From assembly GCA_029569475.1 (NCBI GenBank), contig JAKQSZ010000011.1:1-23208 (forward strand): a stretch of DNA of 23,208 nucleotides, in the 5' to 3' direction. Positions 16,455-22,380 of the stretch are shown one piece after another; the stretch's first letter is position 1; every line of letters starts with the position of its first letter. This DNA is from Candidatus Eiseniibacteriota bacterium (lineage in GTDB: Bacteria; Eisenbacteria; RBG-16-71-46; CAIMUX01). A program made the position numbers and the translations under genes. The notes under the pieces are model-generated. The model made no database searches. It saw only the letters and a list, made by a program, of their open reading frames with translations, and was not told the DNA's origin.

Positions 16455-16892
16455 ATGCCACTGTCCCAGAGGAGCAGTTCCAGGATCGAGCAGCGAGGCC
16501 GCTGCTTGAACCAGATCGCCCGGGCATCGGGGGAGCGAGCGGGGTTCACGCTGGTTGAGCTGGCCATCACCGTGACCGTCATCGGCATCCTCGCCTCCAT
16601 CGCGATTCCCAACTATGCTCGTGTGCGCGGCCGCGCCGAGCGCGCTTCCTGCCTGTGCAACCAGCGAGGCTCCACGTCGGCCTGCGCGTTGTACGTGGCC
16701 GACCATTTGATCCAGGATGATGTCCTGACCAGCGGCGCCCTCTTCGAGGAAGGCTACCTTCCCGACTGCCTGACCCGTTGTCCGATGGATCCCGGCGCCG
16801 GGCACGACGGCTATTCGTTCGTGATCGAGGGCGGGGAGATGACCGGCGTGACCTGCGAGCTGTTGGGCGAAGAGCACCTCTGGGAGCCTTGA
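16455..16892 (+). CDS. type IV pilin-like protein
   Basis: The product has 145 residues from an ATG at 16455 after GGAGGTGG. The class III signal is clear: a basic leader ending ...ERAG, then F-T-L-V-E-L with Glu at +5 of the mature chain and a 20-residue hydrophobic helix 'AITVTVIGILASIAIPNYARV'. PilD-type cleavage would be after Gly30, a long leader for a type IVa pilin. The mature globular part is short and has six cysteines (S-C-L-C, S-A-C, D-C-L-T-R-C, V-T-C), so disulfides are likely. It could be a pilus subunit, a minor pilin or a type II secretion pseudopilin. No assembly genes adjoin it. The 273 bp upstream (16182-16454) contain no gene. The stop lies only 2 bp from the stop of the convergent LysR gene. 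Confidence 0.88.
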   Translation: MPLSQRSSSRIEQRGRCLNQIARASGERAGFTLVELAITVTVIGILASIAIPNYARVRGRAERASCLCNQRGSTSACALYVADHLIQDDVLTSGALFEEGYLPDCLTRCPMDPGAGHDGYSFVIEGGEMTGVTCELLGEEHLWEP

Positions 16893-16894
16893 CG

Positions 16895-17809
16895 TTAGCC
16901 CAACCCGGATCCGCCCTCCTTCTGCAGGAAGCCCAGAAACCGTTTCCCCGCCGGCGAATGCGCTCGCCCCGGAAACGAGACAAGGTGGAAGCGCCGCTCG
17001 ATCGGGATCCCGGTGATCGTTACCGTGGCGAGACGGCCGGCCTGAACATCCTCCTCGACAGCCCGGCCGGAGAGGATCGAGATGCCGAGGCCCGCCCGGA
17101 CTCCTTCCTTGACCGCGCCGGCGCCTCCCAACTCGGCGACGACCTGGATCTTGTCCAGGAGTCCGCGGACACGACCCAGGGCGCTCTCGATCACGCGGCG
17201 CGTTCCGGAGCCGGCTTCGCGCATGATGAACGGCTCTTCGGCCAGTTCGGCCGGCCGCAGGGTGCGGCGGCGGGACCAGCGGTGGCCGGCCGGCACCACG
17301 ACCGCCAGTTCGTCGCGCCAGAGGGGACGGACGTAGAGGGCGCGATGGTCTTCTGAGCGCACTCCTACGATACCCCCTTCGATCTCCCCGGACTCCACCC
17401 AGGCGAGGACCTGCGCGGAGGAGGCGATGCGCAGGGAGATCGAGATTCCGGGCTGGACCCGCCGGAGGCGAGCCATCACCTCGGGAAGCATGTAGGTGCC
17501 GGGTATGGTGCTGGCGCCGAACAGCACGCGCCCCGTCTCCAACCCCAGGAGCGCCCGCAGCTCCTCGCCGATCTCGCCCTCCCGGCGCAGGAGCTCCACG
17601 GCCCGCTCCTGCAGCATGCGTCCAACCGGCGTGAGCACCACCTCGCGGGCCAGGCGGTCGAAGAGGCGTGTCCCGACCTTCTGCTCCAGGGAGGCGATCC
17701 GCTCCGACACCGCGGCCTGGGAAAGGCGCAGGACCGAGGCGGCCCGGCTGAAGCTGCGCTCCTCGGCCACCCGGCAGAGAGTCTCGAGCTGTCTCAGATC
17801 CAGTTCCAT
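16895..17809 (-). CDS. LysR-family transcriptional regulator
   Basis: The product has 304 residues. The ATG at 17809 follows GGAGGT (5-nt spacer); the frame runs on upstream but only as a GC-rich shadow. The N-terminal winged helix-turn-helix is typical: 'LRQLETLCRVAEERSFSRAASVLRLSQAAVSERIASLEQKVGTRLFDRL'. It is followed by the linker helix and a type-2 periplasmic-binding-like effector domain from about 92 ('GRVLFGASTIPGTYMLPEVMARLRR'). The G-A-S-T-I-P-G-x-Y-x-L-P start resembles the CysB/CysL group and LysR proteins annotated near sulfur and selenium genes. It is divergent from the acyl-CoA-dehydrogenase-like gene, with a 265-bp gap holding a good dyad, so control of that cluster is likely by the usual LysR rule. 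Confidence 0.93.
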   Translation of the reverse strand: MELDLRQLETLCRVAEERSFSRAASVLRLSQAAVSERIASLEQKVGTRLFDRLAREVVLTPVGRMLQERAVELLRREGEIGEELRALLGLETGRVLFGASTIPGTYMLPEVMARLRRVQPGISISLRIASSAQVLAWVESGEIEGGIVGVRSEDHRALYVRPLWRDELAVVVPAGHRWSRRRTLRPAELAEEPFIMREAGSGTRRVIESALGRVRGLLDKIQVVAELGGAGAVKEGVRAGLGISILSGRAVEEDVQAGRLATVTITGIPIERRFHLVSFPGRAHSPAGKRFLGFLQKEGGSGLG

Positions 17810-17939
17810 GCCGCACCTCCTTGCGCGCGTCCGCCATCCACATCCGGCACGCCCCTGGCCGCGCGCTCTCGCGGGCGCCCGCCTCGCCAGCGCAATAGCC
17901 GCCCGGCCGGAGGCTTCGTCCCGGACGGCGAGCCTTCGC

Positions 17940-17963
17940 GAACAGGATCGGGATTTCCTGTTC
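17940..17963. promoter_or_regulatory. 8-8-8 dyad, likely LysR operator
   Basis: GAACAGGA (17940-17947) and TCCTGTTC (17956-17963) are perfect reverse complements separated by 8 bp. The dyad is in the divergent gap between the LysR gene and its probable target operon. Its right arm covers the likely -35 position of the target promoter. It does not show a classic T-N11-A spacing, so the assignment to this LysR is inference. Confidence 0.55.
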
Positions 17964-17986
17964 CAACCATCGGCTGTCCCTATGGT
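17958..17986 (+). promoter_or_regulatory. candidate promoter of the acyl-CoA-dehydrogenase-like operon
   Basis: TATGGT at 17981-17986 is a reasonable -10. The -35 position 17 bp upstream (CTGTTC, 17958-17963) is poor and lies inside the dyad, as expected for a promoter that needs an activator. The ATG of the first gene is 88 bp downstream. Confidence 0.4.
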
Positions 17987-18074
17987 AGAGTCGCCGGTTC
18001 CCTGAAGCCATCGCGATCCGGCCGCGGCATCCGGCGGGAACGGGATGATCGGACAGAGCAAAAGGAGCGCATCC

Positions 18075-19223
18075 ATGCAGCCATTTCGACTGGATGACAC
18101 CGGACGGCAGCGCCTCGAAAGGCTCGAGCCCATCGCCGCCGGGCTGATCCGGGAGAGCGCGGGCGGAGTCGATGCCCGCGCCGAGTTCCCGCGGGCCAAC
18201 CTCGACGCCCTGCGTGAGGCCGGGCTCCTCGGGCTGGTCAGCGCCCGCGAGGTCGGCGGGACCGGCCAGGGGATGACGGCCGCGGCCGCCGTGGTCGAGC
18301 GCATCGGCCGGGAGTGCGTCTCCACGGCCATGATCGTCAAGATGCACTACGCCGCGACCGCGGTCATCGAGGCGCACGGTCCGCTCGAACTGCGCCGCGA
18401 CATTGCCGCCGGGAAGGTCCTGGCCACGCTCGCCTTCTCGGAGTCCGGTTCGCGGAGCCACTTCTGGGTCCCGGTCAGCACCGCCACCCGCGTGGCGGAG
18501 GGGATCCGCCTCGACGCCCGCAAGCAGCTCATCACCTCCGCCGGCGAGTGCGACGTGTACGTGTGGTCCAGCCGGCCGGTCGCCGCCGAGGGATTGAGCA
18601 CCATTTGGTGGGTCCCGGCGCGGACGGACGGCCTGAAGATCCCGCAGCGGTACGAGGGGATGGGCCTGCGCGGCAATGGCTCGGCGCCGATCCAGGCGGA
18701 GGGCGCGATCGTTCCGGAAGCCAACCGTCTGGGGGAGGACGGCCAGGGCTTCGACGCCATGATGGGGGTGGTCCTTCCCTGGTTCAGCATCCTCAATCAG
18801 GCGGTTTCGACCGGCCTTTCGGAAGGAGCTCTCGAGCGGACCGTGGCCCACCTGACCGGGTCGCGCTACGACTATTCGGGGGCCGGGCCGGCGGACTTTC
18901 CGCAGGTGCGGGCCAACGTGGCCCGGATGCGCACGAGCATCGATCTCTGCCGCGCCCTTCTGATGGACGCGCTCGAAGCGGTGCAAGAAGGGCGGGAGGA
19001 TGCGGTGCTACGGGTGCTCCAGGCCAAGGCGGCCGGCTCGGAGACCTCGCTCTCGGTCCTGGATCTGGCGATGCGCAGCTCCGGGGGAGCGGCCTATCGA
19101 AAGGACATCGCGCTGGAGCGGTACTTCCGTGACAGCCGCGCCGCCTCGGTGATGGCTCCGGTCACCGACGCGCTTTGGGACTTCATCGGCAAGGCCACGT
19201 GCGGGCTGCCGCTCTTTGCCTGA
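18075..19223 (+). CDS. acyl-CoA dehydrogenase-like flavoprotein
   Basis: The product has 382 residues from the ATG at 18075, which follows AAAGGAG. An ATG ten codons earlier (18045) is possible but has a weaker SD. The ACAD fold shows as the helical N-domain ('NLDALREAGLLGLVSAREVGGTGQGMTAAAAVVERIGRECVSTAMIVKMHYAA'), the beta domain with 'TLAFSESGSRSHFWVP' in place of the usual 'A-x-T-E-P-x-x-G-S-D', and the C-domain with 'RSSGGAAYRKDIALERYFRDSRAASVMAPVTDALWDFIGKA'. The last part matches the R-x-x-R-D-x-x flavin and oligomer region of the family. The residue of the general base is not obvious. It may be a dehydrogenase, or a flavin monooxygenase of the DszC/SfnB type that shares this fold. It is first in a run with the OsmC-fold and PhnD-like genes. 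Confidence 0.85.
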   Translation: MQPFRLDDTGRQRLERLEPIAAGLIRESAGGVDARAEFPRANLDALREAGLLGLVSAREVGGTGQGMTAAAAVVERIGRECVSTAMIVKMHYAATAVIEAHGPLELRRDIAAGKVLATLAFSESGSRSHFWVPVSTATRVAEGIRLDARKQLITSAGECDVYVWSSRPVAAEGLSTIWWVPARTDGLKIPQRYEGMGLRGNGSAPIQAEGAIVPEANRLGEDGQGFDAMMGVVLPWFSILNQAVSTGLSEGALERTVAHLTGSRYDYSGAGPADFPQVRANVARMRTSIDLCRALLMDALEAVQEGREDAVLRVLQAKAAGSETSLSVLDLAMRSSGGAAYRKDIALERYFRDSRAASVMAPVTDALWDFIGKATCGLPLFA

Positions 19224-19308
19224 ACGGGCTCTTCTCCAGGGGTGTTCCACGCCCTCCGGCGGGAGGCGCAGCCTGAGCGCCGCTACCCCGGAGCACGGAG
19301 CGTCCCCG

Positions 19309-19755
19309 GTGGAAACGCAGGAGTGGCGGATTCGCTTTCGGGGAGAGCCCGGCGGAGGAGGCGTCGCGTACGCGCGCGGCCACCAGTTCGCGGTGGGCGA
19401 TCCCGTGTCCTTCGATCCGCTCCATTCCAGGATCACGGCGCTGGAGTACCTGCTCGCCGCCCTGGCGGCCGACCTGGCCGGCAGTCTGCGGCGGCTGGCG
19501 CCGCGGCACCGCATCGTCATCAACGACCTCGAGGTGGCGGTCAAGGGGATGACCGACCGGCCCCTGGTCTTCCTTGGGGTGGTTGGGGAAGAGGGCGAGG
19601 CAGGGCTCGATCGCATCGAGGTCAAGGTCTACGTCGAAACGGGAAGCTCCGCCGAGGAAGTCCGGACGCTCTGGCAGGGGGCGCTGCGGGTTTCCGCGAT
19701 CGCCCGGATGCTGGGGGGCTCGACCCGGCTCGAACTGGAGTTGCGTACGGCCTGA
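19309..19755 (+). CDS. OsmC-fold protein without cysteines
   Basis: The product has 148 residues from a GTG at 19309, with a GGAG upstream. A TTG at 19216, overlapping the preceding stop, is the only other in-frame start, and its extension is low-complexity. The OsmC pattern is visible: N-terminal beta strands 'WRIRFRGEPGGGGVAYARGHQFAVGDPV', the core helix 'S-R-I-T-A-L-E-Y-L-L-A-A-L-A-A-D-L', then 'INDLEVAVKGM', 'LDRIEVKVYVETG' and the second helix. In peroxidatic OsmC/Ohr proteins the core helix carries a Cys (E-L-L-L-A-A-L-x-x-C); here that place is Asp55. The second conserved Cys is also missing, and the whole chain has none. It cannot be a thiol peroxidase. The fold may bind a ligand or serve a structural role. 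It lies 85 bp after the dehydrogenase and 48 bp before the PhnD-like gene. Confidence 0.78.
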   Translation: METQEWRIRFRGEPGGGGVAYARGHQFAVGDPVSFDPLHSRITALEYLLAALAADLAGSLRRLAPRHRIVINDLEVAVKGMTDRPLVFLGVVGEEGEAGLDRIEVKVYVETGSSAEEVRTLWQGALRVSAIARMLGGSTRLELELRTA

Positions 19756-19803
19756 CCCGATGGGGGCATGGTGGGAAGTGGAAGCTCAGGTGAAGGAGGC
19801 AGG

Positions 19804-20616
19804 ATGGATCCGATCATCGTAGGCGCGGTGCTCTACGACCCGAAAGTCTCGGTCATCTGGGACATCATCGGCGCGTTCTTCCGGGAGAAGGGCACCCCGC
19901 TCGACACGGTGTACTACACCAACTACGAACTGCAGGTGCGCGCCCTCCTGGGCGGGCACATCGACGTGGCGTGGAACTCCCCGCTCGCCTGGGTGCAGAG
20001 CCAGGCCATTTCCGGCGGCGGTTGCCGAGCCATCGCCATGCGGGACACCGACCGCGATCGCCGCTCCCACGTCGTGGTGCCGCGAGGCGGGCCGGTCGCG
20101 AAGGTGGCCGATCTGGCCGGCCGAACCATCGCCTTCGGGGCGTCCGATTCTCCCCAGGCCACCCTGATCCCCATCGAGCATCTCCGCCGACAGGGCCTGG
20201 CGGCCGGCTCCTACGAGGCGCGGCGCTTCGACGTCCTCGTCGGGAAGCACGGCGATCACATCGGCGGGGAACTGCAGGCCCTCCAGGCGATGCAGCGCGG
20301 CGAGGCCGCGGCGTCGTGCCTGATCGACCTGAACTGGGAGGCGTGGACCCACGACGGCACCTGCGACCCCACGAAGTACGAGATCCTCACCTCGACCGGC
20401 CCCTACGATCACTGCGTCTTCACCGTCCTGGAGGGATTCCCCCGGGATCGCGAAGAGGCCTTCCTGCGGGCGCTTCATGCCATGGACTACAAGAACCCGA
20501 CGCACCGCGAGATGATGGACCTGGAAGGGCTCAAGCGCTGGGAGCCGGGGCGGACCACCGGGTTCGAACTGCTGACCTCGGCGTGCCGCGAGCAGGGAGT
20601 CGTCTCCCCTTTGTAG
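19804..20616 (+). CDS. PhnD-like solute-binding domain protein without a signal peptide
   Basis: The product has 270 residues from an ATG at 19804 after AAGGAGG (5-nt spacer). An upstream in-frame GTG (19768) adds 12 polar residues only. The chain starts directly with 'MDPIIVGAVLYDPKVSVIWDIIGAFF', the first strand and helix of a type 2 periplasmic-binding fold. It continues with 'GHIDVAWNSPLAWVQSQ' and 'VADLAGRTIAFGASDSPQATLIPIEHLRRQGL', the hallmarks of PhnD/SsuA/transferrin-type ligand-binding proteins. No Sec, Tat or lipoprotein signal is present, so it should stay in the cytosol. No permease or ABC ATPase lies nearby in this window. It may sense or present a ligand for the flavoprotein, or have become an enzyme, as in the related ThiY/THI5 and menaquinone MqnA/D families. 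Bases 20446-20536 recur at 22285. Confidence 0.85.
   Translation: MDPIIVGAVLYDPKVSVIWDIIGAFFREKGTPLDTVYYTNYELQVRALLGGHIDVAWNSPLAWVQSQAISGGGCRAIAMRDTDRDRRSHVVVPRGGPVAKVADLAGRTIAFGASDSPQATLIPIEHLRRQGLAAGSYEARRFDVLVGKHGDHIGGELQALQAMQRGEAAASCLIDLNWEAWTHDGTCDPTKYEILTSTGPYDHCVFTVLEGFPRDREEAFLRALHAMDYKNPTHREMMDLEGLKRWEPGRTTGFELLTSACREQGVVSPL
20446..20536 (+). repeat. 91-bp direct repeat, parental copy inside the PhnD-like gene
   Basis: The 91 bp match 22285-22375 at 88 positions. In this copy they are part of the intact PhnD-like frame (D-R-E-E-A-F-L-R-A-L-H...). Confidence 0.97.
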
Positions 20617-20658
20617 TCTCCCCGGTTGTGGAAGGACTTGTGTTGGGCGGGTCGCGAC

Positions 20659-20689
20659 GAGCGTTCGACGGTGGTCCCGCCGGACGCTC
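20659..20689 (+). terminator. hairpin after the PhnD-like gene
   Basis: GAGCGTTCG and the complementary CGGACGCTC (one G-T pair) form a stem that continues for three more pairs after an A-C mismatch, 43 bp beyond the PhnD-like stop. A U-tract is absent, so the terminator role is uncertain. Confidence 0.35.
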
Positions 20690-20726
20690 CGACACCCGTG
20701 GCCGCTAGGTTTGGCGCGTCGTCGGG

Positions 20727-20984
20727 ATGACCGCCCAGCGCCCCTTGACCGGTCACCCAGCAGACGGTTCCGGGGTCTGGCGTGCGGTCGTTCTCGGGCT
20801 GGCGGTACTGGCGATTCCAGGCTGTGCCGACAGGATCGACGCGGACCCACTGACCGGCGGTGGTTCAATTGGTCCTATCAGCATCAGCGAGAGGATTCAT
20901 CGCATTGGACTGCAGGGACCTGCCCCCGGGCTCCGCAAGAGTCTGGGGATTCTCTTGGCGAGAGCTTTAAGCATTGCGGTATAG
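20727..20984 (+). CDS. short lipoprotein-like ORF, possibly a truncated gene
   Basis: The product has 85 residues from an ATG at 20727 without a clear SD. Residues about 16-33 read as a type II signal peptide: W-R, the core 'AVVLGLAVLAIPGC', with Cys33 in the lipobox A-I-P-G-C. What follows ('ADRIDADPLTGGGSIGPISISERIHRIGL...') is short and ends in sequence that is less GC-rich than the neighbours. It may be the 5' end of a longer lipoprotein gene cut off when the ATPase segment arrived. A chance frame is also possible. Confidence 0.4.
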   Translation: MTAQRPLTGHPADGSGVWRAVVLGLAVLAIPGCADRIDADPLTGGGSIGPISISERIHRIGLQGPAPGLRKSLGILLARALSIAV

Positions 20985-21028
20985 AGACATGCGGTCGGAC
21001 AGCAACAAATCGGTGGAACAAGCGGTTT

Positions 21029-21073
21029 TTGACCGTTTTGACGACGTCGTCAAAATAGTCTTGACCGTTTTGA
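21029..21073. promoter_or_regulatory. repeat cluster upstream of the ATPase gene (probable operator)
   Basis: TTGACCGTTTTGA occurs twice, at 21029-21041 and 21061-21073, 32 bp apart (three helical turns). Between and overlapping them is a perfect 20-bp palindrome, TTTTGACGACGTCGTCAAAA (21036-21055). A further GTCAAA sits at the start codon. The second direct repeat contains the -35 of the ATPase promoter, so a protein bound here would control it. Confidence 0.6.
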
Positions 21074-21088
21074 AGTAACTCGTACAAT
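21061..21088 (+). promoter_or_regulatory. sigma-70-type promoter of a leaderless ATPase mRNA
   Basis: TTGACC (21061-21066), a 16-bp spacer and TACAAT (21083-21088) match the consensus well. The ATG at 21095 is 7 bp after the -10, where transcription should start. The mRNA would begin at or within a base or two of the AUG and have no SD. Confidence 0.7.
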
Positions 21089-21094
21089 AGTCAA

Positions 21095-22277
21095 ATGCGA
21101 CCCAGTCACATAAGATACCTCTCCGACCCGGTGGTCACCGACCTCAAGCGCAAGATGGTGCTCCTGAGCGGACCTCGCCAGGTCGGGAAGACGTTCATGT
21201 CCCGCGCTCTCGTCGATGCCGGGGACGAGTACCTCAACTGGGACGATCCGGATCATCGAAGGCGGATCCGCCGGCGGGAGTGGCCGGACGAGGCGGGGCT
21301 CATCATTCTCGACGAGATCCACAAGTGGACTTCGTGGCGCAATTTCTTGAAAGGGACCTACGACACCCAGGCTTCCCGGCACCGGTTTCTCGTGACCGGC
21401 TCGGCCCGGCTGGACCTGTACCGTCGAGGAGGAGACTCGCTCCTCGGCCGCCACCACTCCTGGCGGCTGCACCCGATCTGCCTCGCCGAGCACACCCACT
21501 CTCTCGCCAAGGCGCCCGCGATCCCCCCCCAGCGCCGCGCTCGACCGGCTCATGGATATCGGAGGGTTCCCGGAGCCTTTCTTCCTCGGCGATGAAAGCT
21601 TCGCGCGGCGCTGCCGCAAGGAGAGGCGGGAGATGATCCTGCGCGAGGACCTGCGCGACCTGGAGACCGTGCGCGAGGTAAGCCGGGTCGGCCTGCTCCA
21701 CGACCTGCTCGCCGAACGCGTCGGGAGCATGGTCGTGGCGTCGAACCTGGCGGAGGATCTGGAGGTCGCGCCACGCACGGTGCAGAAGTGGATCGGGATT
21801 CTGGAGCGCCTCTACCTGGGCTTCTGCGTGTGGCCCTTCACCGGCAAGCTGGCCCGCGCGATCCGCAAGCCTCCCAAGTTCTACCTGTTCGACAACCCCG
21901 AGGTCCCTTCCGGCGAGGGCGGATCGCTCGGCGCGCGCTTCGAGAACCTGGTCGCGACCCACCTGCTGAAACGGCTGCACTTTCTCGAAGACTCGCGCGG
22001 AGACCGTCTCGAGCTGCGCTACATCCGCGACAAGGAAGGGCACGAGGTGGACTTCGTCGTCCTCAAGGAACGCAAGCCGGCCGTCCTGGTGGAGGCGAAG
22101 TGGTCCGATGACGCGCCTTCCCGCGACCTGGCCTACTTCGGCGAGCGGCTCGGCGTGGCCTCGCGCATCCAGGTGGTGAAGGACCTGGGCAAGGGATTCA
22201 CGATGAGAGGCGCGCGGGTGGTCGCGGCCAGCGAGTGGCTGTCCCGCCCGCTGGACCTGCCCATCGAGGACTGGTAA
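21095..22277 (+). pseudogene. AAA ATPase with DUF4143 domain, frameshifted in a C8 tract
   Basis: Two overlapping frames make one protein. The first (21095-21595) has the AAA_14 part: 'KMVLLSGPRQVGKT' (Walker A, 26-33), 'LIILDEIHKW' (Walker B, Asp73-Glu74) and 'LVTGSARLDLYRRGGDSLLGR'. It then loses homology after 'HTHSLAKAPAIPP'. The second frame takes up 'SAALDRLMDIGGFPEPFF' and runs to 22277 with the DUF4143 part: 'APRTVQKWIGILERLYLGFCVWPF' (wHTH-like), 'KFYLFDNPEV', and the nuclease-like 'HEVDFVVLKERKPAVLVEAKWS'. The switch is at eight C at 21523-21530; seven C would give one frame of 393 residues, the normal family length. It may be an assembly error, a real mutation or slippage-controlled expression. 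The family is often mobile and of unclear function, linked by some to toxin-antitoxin-like or fic-type loci. The transcript should be leaderless. Confidence 0.88.
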
Positions 22278-22284
22278 GCGCTTC

Positions 22285-22375
22285 GATCGCGAAGAGGCCT
22301 TCCTGCGGGCGCTTCACCCCATGGACTACGAGAACCCGACGCACCGCGAGATGATGGACCTGGAAGGGCTCAAGC
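22285..22375 (+). repeat. 91-bp direct repeat, orphan copy after the ATPase gene
   Basis: A fragment of the PhnD-like gene (copy of 20446-20536, 3 mismatches) stands without the rest of the gene. It is 7 bp after the ATPase stop and 5 bp before the end of the minus-strand gene at 22381. Its frame is still open (one Lys-to-Glu and one Ala-to-Pro change). Confidence 0.97.
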
Positions 22376-22380
22376 CCATG

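Noticed and set aside
17810..18340. Upstream extension of the LysR frame
   Set aside because: The winged-helix domain starts at the ATG 17809 with SD GGAGGT; the extension is low-complexity and would overlap the flavoprotein gene.
15867..18986. 1039-codon minus-strand frame
   Set aside because: It spans antisense of ychF-like, pilin and flavoprotein genes and a wrong frame of the LysR gene; no recognisable domain along its length.
20446..22375. Insertion-sequence or transposon with target-site duplication
   Set aside because: No transposase or terminal inverted repeats were found, and the 91-bp duplicate is far longer than known target duplications.
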